In this document: positions 53,107-61,487 of the stretch, in pieces
Numbering within the stretch: position 1 is the first letter of the stretch
Layout of the letters: the number at the start of each line of letters is the position of its first letter
DNA from: DASQFI01 sp035633215
GTDB lineage: Bacteria > Acidobacteriota > Vicinamibacteria > Vicinamibacterales > SCN-69-37
Length of the DNA stretch: 64,000 nucleotides
NCBI GenBank assembly: GCA_035633215.1
Contig: DASQFI010000010.1
Span: 1-64,000 of the forward strand
Direction of reading: 5' to 3'
Notes under the pieces: model-generated
Told to the model about the DNA's origin: nothing
What the model saw: only the letters and a program-made list of their open reading frames with translations
The model's database searches: none
Position numbers and translations under genes: made by a program

Positions 53107-53700
53107 TCAGTCGTCGCCAAGCTCCTTCGTGATCGCGCGGCGCAGCCAAAGCTTCGCAAACCGCCAGTCGCGCGCGACCGTTTCGGCGGACACGCTGAGC
53201 ACCGCGGCCGTTTCCTCGACGTTCAAGCCGCCAAAAAAGCGCAACTCGACGACGCGGGCTTTTCGATCGTCGAGCACGGCCAGCCCGGTCAGAGCCTCGT
53301 CGAGCGCCAGGATGTCCGGGGCCGCTCCATGCCGCGGGGCTGGCAGCAGGGCCTCGTCGAACGTGACCCGAACACGGCTGCCACCGCGCTTCTCGGCGCG
53401 TCGCGTTCGTGCGGCATCCACCAGCACGCGCCGCATCAGCCGCGACGCCATCGCGAAAAAATGGGCACGGTCCTGCCACGCGAGCGCGTGGAGCGGCGCC
53501 AGCCGCAGGTAGACCTCGTTGACGAGCGCCGTGGGCTGAAGGGTGCGGTCCCGGGCTTCGCCACGCAGGTGCCGCCGCGCCAGACGCCGCAACTCACCGT
53601 GCACGACCGGCATCAGCTGATCGAGCGCAGCAGGATCGCCCCCCTGCCATTGGCGAAGCAGGGCGGTAATCCGCTCGCGATCGGCAGGCTGGGATGCCAC
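53107..53700 (-). CDS. ECF-type sigma factor (TIGR02999-like)
   Basis: A 197-residue sigma factor of the group common in Acidobacteriota and Planctomycetes: LLRQWQGGDPAALDQLMPVV, ELRRLARRHLRGEARDRTLQ, PTALVNEVYLRL, HFFAMASRLMRRVLVDAART, KRGGSRVRVTFDE, and the region 4 HTH VVELRFFGGLNVEETAAVLS. It lacks an adjacent anti-sigma gene and is thought to be controlled by phosphorylation by a partner kinase in related systems; the convergent kinase at 50208 is the obvious candidate. GTG start at 53700 fits the family's N-terminus. Confidence 0.87.
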   Translation of the reverse strand: MASQPADRERITALLRQWQGGDPAALDQLMPVVHGELRRLARRHLRGEARDRTLQPTALVNEVYLRLAPLHALAWQDRAHFFAMASRLMRRVLVDAARTRRAEKRGGSRVRVTFDEALLPAPRHGAAPDILALDEALTGLAVLDDRKARVVELRFFGGLNVEETAAVLSVSAETVARDWRFAKLWLRRAITKELGDD

Positions 53701-53817
53701 AAGCTTGCCTGAGACCGGCCAATTCTATGCCCTCCGAAAAGCCTGACAGGTTTCGACGCCCGCTTCCGCCTCTGGCCCTGACTCCGGTCCCAACGCGACC
53801 GGGGCCAGGAGGCGATC

Positions 53818-54354
53818 GTGGCAACGGGTTGGGGGCCAACGCTGTGTGGCCTCTCTCTGGCGGTGCTTTGGCCGGGGGCGCTCGAGGCAAACCGGGCCGG
53901 CGCAGCGGGGCCGGTGGATCAGATCGGGGTCAGAGTGCGGACGAATGACATCGCATCCGCATCGCTCCTCGAGGAGGCGCTCAGGCGCTCACCGACCATT
54001 CGCCAGCTTGAGGCCGAAATCCAGACATCGGACGTGGTGGTGATGCTCGCGCTGACGAACGACCAAAGCGTGCGCGGTCGCACGCAGTTTAGTTCGGCAC
54101 ATGACGGTGTTCGGATCGTGATCACGAGGATCTCTACCTTCCTGATACAGGACGAACGGCTGGCGGTGCTCGGTCACGAGCTGCAACATGTCGGTGAGAT
54201 CGCGGCCGCACCGGAGGTCAGGGATGAAGCTGCTATCGGGCGGCTTTTCGAACGGATCGGCGATCGAACGAGCTGGTCGCGCGAGAGTTACGAAACAACC
54301 GCGGCGATAGAGATCGAACGCCGCGTGCTGAACGAAGTGCAGCGCGTGCGCTGA
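53818..54354 (+). CDS. Putative zinc-metallopeptidase-like secreted protein
   Basis: A 178-residue protein. The N-terminus (GLSLAVLWPGALEANRAGA) resembles a weak signal peptide. The core contains VLGHELQHVGEIAAAPEVRD: an HExxH-like HELQH zinc motif, followed by Glu-rich helix. I see no third ligand with certainty. Similar small HELxH proteins of unknown function occur in Acidobacteriota. GTG 53818 has AGGAGG 5 nt upstream. The permease fragment follows directly, so the gene's 3' neighbour was replaced by rearrangement. Confidence 0.6.
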   Translation: MATGWGPTLCGLSLAVLWPGALEANRAGAAGPVDQIGVRVRTNDIASASLLEEALRRSPTIRQLEAEIQTSDVVVMLALTNDQSVRGRTQFSSAHDGVRIVITRISTFLIQDERLAVLGHELQHVGEIAAAPEVRDEAAIGRLFERIGDRTSWSRESYETTAAIEIERRVLNEVQRVR

Positions 54355-54356
54355 CG

Positions 54357-54799
54357 GCGTCGAGGCGAAGACCGTGCGCCGGATGTTCGTCTGGCAGGGC
54401 GCGCAGGTCGCCCTGCTCGGCGTGGTGGTGGGAGCGCTGGCAGCGGTGGGCCTGACGACGCACATCCAGGCGCTGTTGTTCAACGTCCAGCGCTTTGACG
54501 TGACCGCGTTCGCCGGGATGTCGGCCGTGATGCTTGCGGTCACGGATCCGCTCGTGTTTAACCTTACGCAGAAAGGCAAGGAGCTCACCGGCACCGCAGG
54601 CCCGACTGAACAACAGTGGAAGATCGAAAAGGGCGAGGTGAACGCCGGCAAGGCGACGTTCCAGGTGCAGCAGCCCAACGGCCCGCTGTTCAAGTTCACG
54701 CTGACGATCGTCAAGGGGCGGCTGCAGGGCGACATGACCGGCGAGCGCGACGGCGTCGTGCGGGGCAAAGCTAAGGTTGACGCCGGGAAAGCGAAGTAA
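54357..54799 (+). pseudogene. Fusion remnant: ADOP permease tail joined to secreted-protein gene
   Basis: 54357-54540 encodes the last TM region of an ADOP permease almost identical to 48922-49107 (AKTVRRMFVWQGAQVALLGV). At about 54540 the sequence jumps to the C-terminal part of the small secreted protein at 49271 (DPLVFNLTQKGKELTG to AKVDAGKAK), in frame. Relative to the intact block a stretch of about 300 bp is missing: permease 3' end, inverted-repeat element and signal peptide. A 141-residue product is possible but has no coherent fold. Confidence 0.75.
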
Positions 54800-54828
54800 G
54801 GGGTCGACGTCATGTGGCATTCTGAGCA

Positions 54829-54850
54829 GTCGGCGTCTCTGACCGCCGAC
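54829..54850. repeat. Small hairpin before DinB gene
   Basis: GTCGGCG (54829-54835) and CGCCGAC (54844-54850), 8-nt loop, directly followed by GGAGG and the ATG of DinB. Second occurrence of the hairpin at 49690-49711. Confidence 0.45.
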
Positions 54851-54866
54851 GCCCGGAGGTAGCCGC

Positions 54867-55376
54867 ATGACGATGACTGAATGGTTTCTGGTGGAGCTCG
54901 AGAGCGAAGCGGCCAAGTCGCGACGCGTGCTCGAACAGGTGCCGACCGGCAAGCGCGAGTGGAAGCCGCACGACAGATCGATGCCGTTCGGGTACTTGGC
55001 GGATCTGGTCGCGAACATTCCATCGTGGGTCGGCTTTGCCATCACGATGGACGAGCTGGACATCGCGCCGAAGGACGGATCGAGCCAGAGACCCGCTCCA
55101 CTGAACACGAGCGCGGAGCTCGTTGCCGCGCTCGACAAGGCCGTTGCCCAGGCGCGGGAGGCCCTGCAGAAGACCACCGATGCGCACCTGGAAACGCCCT
55201 GGCGCCTCCTCGCGGGTGGTCACGTCGCGTTCGAGCAGCCGCGCCATCAGGTCATTCGCGACACGTTCCTGCACTCGGCGCATCACCGCGGACAGATGAC
55301 GGTGTACCTGCGACTGCTTGGGTCGAAGGTGCCGTCAGTGTACGGGCCGACGGCTGACGATAAGAGTTTCGGATGA
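54867..55376 (+). CDS. DinB-family protein, intact copy
   Basis: A 169-residue four-helix-bundle protein of the DinB/YfiT family: WFLVELESEAAKSRRVLEQV, PTGKREWKPHDRSMPFGYLA (first His), and LHSAHHRGQMTVYLRLLG (paired His). The three His form the usual metal site; related proteins use thiol cofactors in transferase or detoxification reactions. GGAGG lies 7 nt upstream of ATG 54867. A damaged copy sits at 49728. The inverted-repeat element begins 11 bp after its stop. Confidence 0.85.
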   Translation: MTMTEWFLVELESEAAKSRRVLEQVPTGKREWKPHDRSMPFGYLADLVANIPSWVGFAITMDELDIAPKDGSSQRPAPLNTSAELVAALDKAVAQAREALQKTTDAHLETPWRLLAGGHVAFEQPRHQVIRDTFLHSAHHRGQMTVYLRLLGSKVPSVYGPTADDKSFG

Positions 55377-55387
55377 AGTGACCCGCA

Positions 55388-55453
55388 AGACCTCGGGTTT
55401 CGTAAGCTACATCTCGACTGTGAGCAACATGTCGACAACGAAACCCGAGGTCT
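55388..55453. repeat. 66-bp inverted-repeat element, copy B (contains MFS start)
   Basis: Arms at 55388-55403 and 55438-55453 are identical to copy A and perfectly complementary; loop 34 nt. The MFS start codon (55429-55431) lies at the 3' side of the loop and the right arm encodes Thr-Lys-Pro-Glu-Val. Folding the RNA would bury the beginning of the MFS coding region. Confidence 0.8.
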
Positions 55454-56667
55454 TTAGGTTCCGACTGCACCCAGCGATCTGGGCGACAGCGTCCACACAT
55501 TTCGTATCCGACGCGTACGGCAACATGTACGCGCCGCTGCTCCCGCTGCTGATCCCGCGGTTGGATCTTTCACTCCAGACGATCGGCGTGCTGGCGATGA
55601 CCTATCAGCTCGCCAGCTCGGTCTCTCAGCTCGGATTCGGCACGCTCGCGGACCGCTGGCGGCCGCGCGTGCTCCTGATGGGAGGGCCGGTCCTGTCGGT
55701 GCTCGTGCTGAGCGCGATCGGCTCTGTGACGTCGGTGCCGATGCTCGCGGCGGTGCTGTTCGTCGGCGGCCTCGGGAACGCGGCGTTCCATCCGACCGCC
55801 GCGGCGCTGGTGCACGCGGTGTCCGTCGATCGCAAGGGCCTCGCGATGGCGACGCATATCTCCGCCGGCTCGCTCGGTTTTGCCGTCGCGCCGCTCTGTT
55901 TCGCCCCGGCGGTGATGGCGCTTGGACCCTCGTGGGCGTGGGTGGTCGCGCTGCCCGGGCTGCTCGCGCTCGCGTACACACTTCGTTTGATCCGGCGCGT
56001 TCACATCCCGAAGAAACACGAGGCGCAGCACTGGGGTCTGTTGCGTCCCTACCTCAAGCCGCTGGGGCTGCTCTACATCATCGTCGTGTTGCGGACGCTC
56101 TCGGCGAACAGCCTGGCGGTCTTTCTCCCGGTGTTGCTGACGCGCCAGGGCATGGGCGTTGGAGAAGCCAGCGCGGCCGTGACGTTGTATTTGGTCGTGA
56201 GCACGCTCGGCGGTTTCCTCGGAGGCCCGCTGGCCGATGCCTACGGCGCGCGGCGTGTGATCATCTGGACGCTCGTCGCCTCCGTGCCCTTCCTTCTGTT
56301 CGCGCAACTGACGTCAGGCTGGACGCTGACGGTGCTCGTGGCGATCGGCGGAATGTTCCTGCAGTCCACGTTGCCGATCAACGTCACGTTCGGCCAGCAG
56401 GTGGCGCCGGTGAGCGCCGCCACCGTGTCCTCGCTCATGATGGGTGCCGGCTGGGGCGTCGGCTCACTGTTCGCTCCGGTGGTCGGGATGCTTGGGGACC
56501 GGTTGGGACTGCACGCCGCGCTTTCTCTGACAGCGGTGGTCCCACTGTTGGCGGCCCTCTTCGCCCTTCCCTTGCCGAGTCGGGTGCCGGGTGATGGCCG
56601 TGCCACGGCATCGCCGTTGACGTCGGTGCCTGACGTCGACGGTGCGACGCCGCCGGCGGGTGGCTGA
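55429..56667 (+). CDS. MFS transporter (fosmidomycin-resistance-like)
   Basis: A 412-residue 12-TM major facilitator: HFVSDAYGNMYAPLLPLLIP in TM1, TLADRWRPRVLLMGGPVLSV as the loop 2-3 signature (D-R), and GPLADAYGARRVIIW in the second half. Closest pattern is the FSR group (drug/antibiotic exporters). The cytoplasmic N-terminus MSTTKPEV comes from the right arm of the repeat element. No Shine-Dalgarno is seen before ATG 55429; there is no other start before TM1, so initiation inside the element is required. It precedes the Gfo/Idh gene on the same strand. Confidence 0.82.
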   Translation: MSTTKPEVFRFRLHPAIWATASTHFVSDAYGNMYAPLLPLLIPRLDLSLQTIGVLAMTYQLASSVSQLGFGTLADRWRPRVLLMGGPVLSVLVLSAIGSVTSVPMLAAVLFVGGLGNAAFHPTAAALVHAVSVDRKGLAMATHISAGSLGFAVAPLCFAPAVMALGPSWAWVVALPGLLALAYTLRLIRRVHIPKKHEAQHWGLLRPYLKPLGLLYIIVVLRTLSANSLAVFLPVLLTRQGMGVGEASAAVTLYLVVSTLGGFLGGPLADAYGARRVIIWTLVASVPFLLFAQLTSGWTLTVLVAIGGMFLQSTLPINVTFGQQVAPVSAATVSSLMMGAGWGVGSLFAPVVGMLGDRLGLHAALSLTAVVPLLAALFALPLPSRVPGDGRATASPLTSVPDVDGATPPAGG

Positions 56668-56725
56668 CGGCCGGACCTCGCCAAAGCTCGGGGAGCGGAG
56701 GCGGGCCGGTCATACAATTGCCCGC

Positions 56726-58378
56726 ATGCCATGCGCGCCGCTCGATCCAACCGAGTCGCTCGCCGCGCTGACGCGCCGCGACTTCGTGGCCAAGACTGCG
56801 ATGGTGGCCGCCGCGTGGATGATCGTCCCGCGGCACGTGCTCGGACAAGGCCTGACCCCGCCGAGCGATCGCGTGAACATCGCCGTCGTCGGCATCCACG
56901 GGATGGGCGCCGCCAACGCGCAGGCCGTGATGAGCCAGAACATCGTCGCGATCTGCGACGTCGACGACGCGCTGCTCGAGGCACGGCTGGACGCGTGGAA
57001 GCGATCGCTCCAGCCGCGGCCGGCCCCGCGCCCGCGTCCGCAGCCGGCGCGCCCCCAAGCGGCGGCGTCCGCGCGTCCACCCGCGCCCGCACCAGCGACG
57101 CTGCCGTGGGACGTGGGCGGTCCTTCGGCGCTGCAGGCTGAGGCCGACGAGAAGTGGCGGCCCGAACAGGACCGCGCACTGATGCAGCGCTTCGTCGACG
57201 AGCAGTTGCCGCGCCTCAAGACCTATCGCGACTATCGCGAGATGCTGGCGCGGCAGAAAGACATCGACGCGGTGATCATCGCCACGCCCGATCACATGCA
57301 CGCGCCGATCGCGTCAGCGGCGATGGCGGCGGGCAAACACGTCTACGTGCAGAAGCCGATGTGCTGGTCGGTGGCCGAGGCGCGGCACCTCGCGAAGCAG
57401 GCGGCGGCCAACCCGAAGCTCGTCACGCAGATGGGCAATCAGGGGCACTCGCTCGACGAAGCGCGGCGCGGGCAGGACTACCTCGCGTCCGGCATCCTCG
57501 GCGACATCACCGACGTGCACGTGTGGACCAATCGTCCGCTCGCGTTCTGGCCCCAGGGTGTGCCGCGTCCGGAGAAGTTCGACGGCGACTGGAAAGCGCT
57601 CGGCTGGAGCAATCGCGGCGTCACCGAACGGCTCGCGCACGTCTTCACCAACAAAGTGAAGTCCAACCCGCCGAAAGGGCTGCACTGGGATCTGTTCCTC
57701 GGCGCGGCGGCCGACGTCCCGTACCATCCGCTCTACCATCCTTTTAATTGGCGCGGCTGGGTCGATTGGGGACAGGGTGCGCTCGGCGACATGGGCGCAC
57801 ATCTTGTCGACCACCCCGTGTGGGGTCTCGATCTCGGCTGGCCAACATCGGTCGAGACGATCTCGACGCCGTTCAACGGCCTGAGCTATCCGGTGGCAAC
57901 GACGACGCACTACGAGTTCCCGGCGCGCGGCAGCCGGCCCGCAGTAAAGATGACGTGGTACGACGGCGGGTTCATGCCGCCGCGTCCGGTCGAGATGGGC
58001 GAGGCGAAGCTTAACGCCAACGGCGGCGTGCTCTACATCGGGACGAAGGGCAAGATGCTGCAGGAGAGCACAGGCACGCGGCCGCGGCTGCTGCCGGTGG
58101 AGCTGCACAACAGCGCCGGACCGCCGCCCGAACGGATGCCCCGTGTGCCGCATCAGGCGCACGAGATGAACTGGGTGAATGCGATTCGCGGCACCGACAC
58201 GATTTCGTGTCCGTTCAGCTACGCCGCCTACCTTACGGAGATCATGCTGCTCGGTGTCGCCGCGCTCAGGGCGGGCACGCGGCTGCAGTACGACGGCGCC
58301 GCGATGCGGATCACCAACGACGCGGCGGCCAACGACTTCCTCCGGCGCGAGTATCGACCGGGATTCGGCCTGTCGTGA
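56726..58378 (+). CDS. Tat-type Gfo/Idh/MocA oxidoreductase
   Basis: A 550-residue NAD(P)-dependent oxidoreductase: twin-Arg signal LTRRDFVAKTAMVAAAWMIV, Rossmann start NIAVVGIHGMGAANAQAVMS, a low-complexity Pro/Arg/Ala insertion at about residues 95-130, the conserved QKPMCWSVAEARHLAK, and the C-terminal GALGDMGAHLVDHPVWGLDL. Family members oxidise sugars or other alcohols; the Tat-exported subgroup is common in Acidobacteriota and Planctomycetes. Likely the first gene of the operon that continues with RraA, although the 63-bp gap could hold a promoter. ATG 56726 is chosen because the Tat signal then starts normally. Confidence 0.83.
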   Translation: MPCAPLDPTESLAALTRRDFVAKTAMVAAAWMIVPRHVLGQGLTPPSDRVNIAVVGIHGMGAANAQAVMSQNIVAICDVDDALLEARLDAWKRSLQPRPAPRPRPQPARPQAAASARPPAPAPATLPWDVGGPSALQAEADEKWRPEQDRALMQRFVDEQLPRLKTYRDYREMLARQKDIDAVIIATPDHMHAPIASAAMAAGKHVYVQKPMCWSVAEARHLAKQAAANPKLVTQMGNQGHSLDEARRGQDYLASGILGDITDVHVWTNRPLAFWPQGVPRPEKFDGDWKALGWSNRGVTERLAHVFTNKVKSNPPKGLHWDLFLGAAADVPYHPLYHPFNWRGWVDWGQGALGDMGAHLVDHPVWGLDLGWPTSVETISTPFNGLSYPVATTTHYEFPARGSRPAVKMTWYDGGFMPPRPVEMGEAKLNANGGVLYIGTKGKMLQESTGTRPRLLPVELHNSAGPPPERMPRVPHQAHEMNWVNAIRGTDTISCPFSYAAYLTEIMLLGVAALRAGTRLQYDGAAMRITNDAAANDFLRREYRPGFGLS

Positions 58379-58441
58379 CGAGGTAAGGGACGCGCACGCA
58401 TGCGGGGGCCGCGGCTCCCTTCGGTATGGAAGAATTCGCCC

Positions 58442-59122
58442 ATGCCCGCTCCCGGACGAATCGGATTTCGCATCCTGCCATCGCCACCGCGGCTTGACGC
58501 GTCGCTTGTCGGCGCGTTTCGCGGCCTCGCCTCGTCGAACGTCGCCGATGCGATGGGTCGCTTTGGTTTCATGGACCCAGGCATTCAGTCGAGAAGCGGG
58601 CTGTCCCTGTGCGGGCTCGCCATCACCGTCAACGCGCGCCCTGGCGACAACCTGATGGTGCACAAGGCCTTACAGCTGGCCGAGCCCGGCGACATCGTCG
58701 TCGTCTCTACGAACGGCAACACTACGAGTGCGGTGTTTGGAGAGTTGATGTGCCGTACCGCCGTCGCGCGCGGACTTGGCGGCCTCGTGGTGGACGGCGC
58801 CATCCGGGATGCGGAGGGCATGACGGCACTCGGCTTTCCGGCGTTCAGTCGCACTGTGACTCCGGGCGGTGGCGACAAGGATGGCCCCGGTGAAATCAAC
58901 GTTCCTGTGAGCTGCGGCGGCGCCGTCGTTCACCCTGGCGACATCGTGATTGGCGACCGCGACGGCATTGCTGTGGTTCCTCGTGCGGATGCCGCGGAGG
59001 TTCTCGAGCTCGTGCGTGCGCTTGTCAAGAATGAAGAGCGTCGGGTTGCCGAGATTCAGTCCGGCAAAGTATTCAAGGCGGACATCGACGAGACCCTCAG
59101 AAAGAAGGGCGTCATCGAGTGA
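58442..59122 (+). CDS. RraA-like aldolase (HMG/CHA aldolase family)
   Basis: A 226-residue protein of the RraA/4-hydroxy-4-methyl-2-oxoglutarate aldolase superfamily: SSNVADAMGRFGFMDPGIQS, ITVNARPGDNLMVHKALQLA, then GELMCRTAVARGLGGLVVDG and AIRDAEGMTALGFPAF, containing the G-rich segment and DGxxRD that bind metal and substrate in the aldolases. The last 40 residues (VLELVRALVKNEERRVAEIQ) form a helical extension typical of the aldolase members. Expected reaction: retro-aldol cleavage of a 4-hydroxy-2-oxo diacid to pyruvate plus a second oxo acid. It starts the overlapping gene chain. Confidence 0.82.
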   Translation: MPAPGRIGFRILPSPPRLDASLVGAFRGLASSNVADAMGRFGFMDPGIQSRSGLSLCGLAITVNARPGDNLMVHKALQLAEPGDIVVVSTNGNTTSAVFGELMCRTAVARGLGGLVVDGAIRDAEGMTALGFPAFSRTVTPGGGDKDGPGEINVPVSCGGAVVHPGDIVIGDRDGIAVVPRADAAEVLELVRALVKNEERRVAEIQSGKVFKADIDETLRKKGVIE

Positions 59123-60207
59123 CACCGTTGCTGCTGATGACGCCGGGACCCACGCGGGTGCCCGAACGCGTGCTCCGCGCCGGCGCGAGGCCGATGATCC
59201 ATCATCGAACGACGGAGTACTCGGCGGAGCTTGCGACCATCCTCGAGCTGCTGCCGCCGCTGTTTGGCACGCGTGAAACGGTGCTGCCCGTTCACGCGAC
59301 CGGGCGCGGCGCCATGGAAGCCTCACTCTGCAATCTCCTGGCTCCTGGCGATTCGATCGGCGTCTGCTGCAACGGGCGATTCGGCGAGTTGTGGGGGAAA
59401 CTGGGCGGCTCGCTCGGGCTTCGGGTCCACCGAATCGCGACGAATTGGGACGCGGACGTCGAGCCCGCGGACGTCGAGCGGCTGCTTTCGGAGCACCCGG
59501 GCATTCGCGCCGTCGCGATGGCCTACGGCGATACGTCCACCGGCGTCGCGAACGACGTCGCTGGAGTCGCACGGCTCACACGAGCGCACGATGTGCTGCT
59601 GTTGGTGGATGGCGTGTCGTCGATTGGCGGGATGCCGTTTGCGTTTGACGACTGGGGCGTGGACGCGGCGATCACCGCGTCGCAGAAGTGCCTGATGTCT
59701 TCGCCTGGCGTCTCGTTCGTCGTGCTCAGCGAGCGGGCGCGCACGGCGAATGCGAAAGCGGGATTCCCGCGATCGTACTGGGACCTTGCAGAGATTCGAC
59801 GAGCCGTCTCGAAGCCGAGGCCTGAACCGACCGGTACGCCGCCCGTGCACTGCGTCATGCAGGTTGGGGAAGCTCTCCGGATGATTCACGAAGAAGGCAT
59901 CGACACGGTCTTTCGACGGCACGCCGACATGGCCGCGATGGTGCGCCGCGCAATGACCGCCCTTGGACTGAAGCACCAGTGTCCGTCGCTGACGCGTCGC
60001 TCGACGACCGTGACCGCCATTGCGCTGCCGCCGGACCACCCGCCGGCGCAGGTCCGTGACGCCATGAAGGTGCGGGGTCTTCTCGTGGCCGGCGCCCTCG
60101 AACACTTTCAGCCGACCGCTTTTCGCATTGGCCACATGGGCGACATCCGTCCCGCAGATGTTGACCGCACCCTCGACTCCCTTCGTGACGTCCTGAGCGG
60201 GCGATGA
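59119..60207 (+). CDS. Class V aminotransferase
   Basis: A 362-residue PLP enzyme of the alanine-glyoxylate/serine-pyruvate aminotransferase group: LMTPGPTRVPERVLRAGARP, HATGRGAMEASLCNLLAPGD, YGDTSTGVANDVAGVARLTR, and LLLVDGVSSIGGMPFAFDDW with the PLP-binding Asp; the Schiff-base Lys is in ITASQKCLMSSPGV. Catalytic residues are complete. In this operon it most likely moves the amino group from an imported amino acid to an oxo-acid acceptor, but the opposite direction is possible. GTG 59119 overlaps the RraA stop by 4 bp (GTGA); its own TGA overlaps the symporter ATG. Confidence 0.85.
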   Translation: MTPLLLMTPGPTRVPERVLRAGARPMIHHRTTEYSAELATILELLPPLFGTRETVLPVHATGRGAMEASLCNLLAPGDSIGVCCNGRFGELWGKLGGSLGLRVHRIATNWDADVEPADVERLLSEHPGIRAVAMAYGDTSTGVANDVAGVARLTRAHDVLLLVDGVSSIGGMPFAFDDWGVDAAITASQKCLMSSPGVSFVVLSERARTANAKAGFPRSYWDLAEIRRAVSKPRPEPTGTPPVHCVMQVGEALRMIHEEGIDTVFRRHADMAAMVRRAMTALGLKHQCPSLTRRSTTVTAIALPPDHPPAQVRDAMKVRGLLVAGALEHFQPTAFRIGHMGDIRPADVDRTLDSLRDVLSGR

Positions 60208-61487
60208 AACTCCATACACGGATCCTCATCGGACTCGCAGCCGGTGTCACCATCGGAGCTGCGGCACGAAGCGTTCCGGCGCTTGCCGCCGGTGTTGAAT
60301 GGCTCGAGCCCGCCGGAACCATCTTCATCAGATTGATCACGATGGTCGTGTTGCCGCTCGTGATCGCCAGCTTGTTCGTTGGCGTGACGTCTCTCGGTGA
60401 CATCCGCCGGCTCGGCAGGATTGGCGGACGGACATTGGCATATTTCCTCATCACGACCGTGCTCGCCGCCATCATCGGCATGGCCGTCGCGCTCGTGGCA
60501 CGGGTGGGGACCGGCCTCGATTCCGCGGTCCGCGACTCGATCGCCAGCCGTGTCAATGCGCCCGGCTCTCAGCCACCAGCGGTCAGCACGGTTCCGACAT
60601 TTGTCCAGACGATTGTGGCGATGGTTCCGCAGAACCCGATCGCGGCGGCCGCTCAGGGCGACCTCCTGGCCGTCATCTTCACGGTCATCGTCTTTGGCGC
60701 CGCGGCGACGACGATGAGTGAGGAGAAACGGCAGCCGCTGGTGTCTCTTGGCCATGCGGTGAACGACGTGTCGCTGGCCGTGATTCATTTTCTGATGCGT
60801 CTGGCGCCGGTAGCGGTCGGGATCCTGATCGCGGCAACCGTCCTTCGATCGGGAATTGATTTGTTGTGGAGTCTCGCCGGGTACGCGACGGTCGTGATCG
60901 CGGGGCTCGCGCTCCATGTTGCCCTGGTGTTGTTGCCGATTCTTCAGTTTGGCGCCCGGATTGGCGTTGTCGCGTTCCTGCAGGCGACCGGCCACGTGAT
61001 TCTGCTGGCGTTCTCCACAGCCTCATCGAGCGTGACGCTGCCGGTCAGCCTGGCGGCAGCGAGGGAACGCCTCGGGGTGTCTGCAGCCGTCGCGAGTTTC
61101 GTGCTGCCGATCGGAACGACACTGAACAAAAACGGCGCATCCGTCTACAAAGCGGCGACCGCCGTGTTTCTCGCGCAGCTGTACGGCGTGCACCTTGGCG
61201 CCGGCCAGCTCGTCACGATTGTGTTGACCACGATCGTCGCCTCGTCTGCGGGCGCCGGCGTCCCCGGCAGCTCGCTGGTGACCACACTGATTGTTCTGAA
61301 TGCCATCGGGCTTGGTTCGAATGCCTCAGCCGGGATTGCTCTGATCGCGGGAATCGACCGGCCGCTCGACATGTGCCGGACCGCCGTGAACACGTTCAGC
61401 AACCTGGTCGGCACGGCGGTCGTTGCACGCGCCGAGGGCGAGCGGGTTCGGGTGCTGCGTTCGACCGAGGCGACGAGCCAGGCGTGA
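60204..61487 (+). CDS. DAACS-family dicarboxylate/acidic amino acid symporter
   Basis: A 427-residue glutamate/aspartate-type transporter. Landmarks: LITMVVLPLVIASLFVGVTS, the Ser-rich hairpin STASSSVTLPVS (HP1), LNKNGASVYKA in TM7 (NMDGT in GltPh), and GIDRPLDMCRTAVNTFSNLV in TM8. The TM8 Asp-x-x-Arg-Thr pattern that binds the amino and side-chain carboxyl groups of acidic amino acids is conserved. The Na+-site Asp residues (GltPh D312 and D405) are Asn here, so Na+ coupling may be altered. Overlaps the genes on both sides (ATGA, GTGA). Confidence 0.85.
   Translation: MKLHTRILIGLAAGVTIGAAARSVPALAAGVEWLEPAGTIFIRLITMVVLPLVIASLFVGVTSLGDIRRLGRIGGRTLAYFLITTVLAAIIGMAVALVARVGTGLDSAVRDSIASRVNAPGSQPPAVSTVPTFVQTIVAMVPQNPIAAAAQGDLLAVIFTVIVFGAAATTMSEEKRQPLVSLGHAVNDVSLAVIHFLMRLAPVAVGILIAATVLRSGIDLLWSLAGYATVVIAGLALHVALVLLPILQFGARIGVVAFLQATGHVILLAFSTASSSVTLPVSLAAARERLGVSAAVASFVLPIGTTLNKNGASVYKAATAVFLAQLYGVHLGAGQLVTIVLTTIVASSAGAGVPGSSLVTTLIVLNAIGLGSNASAGIALIAGIDRPLDMCRTAVNTFSNLVGTAVVARAEGERVRVLRSTEATSQA

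Noticed and set aside
57314..58663. 449-codon minus-strand frame
   Set aside because: Antisense to the Gfo/Idh gene and RraA start; no protein-like features.
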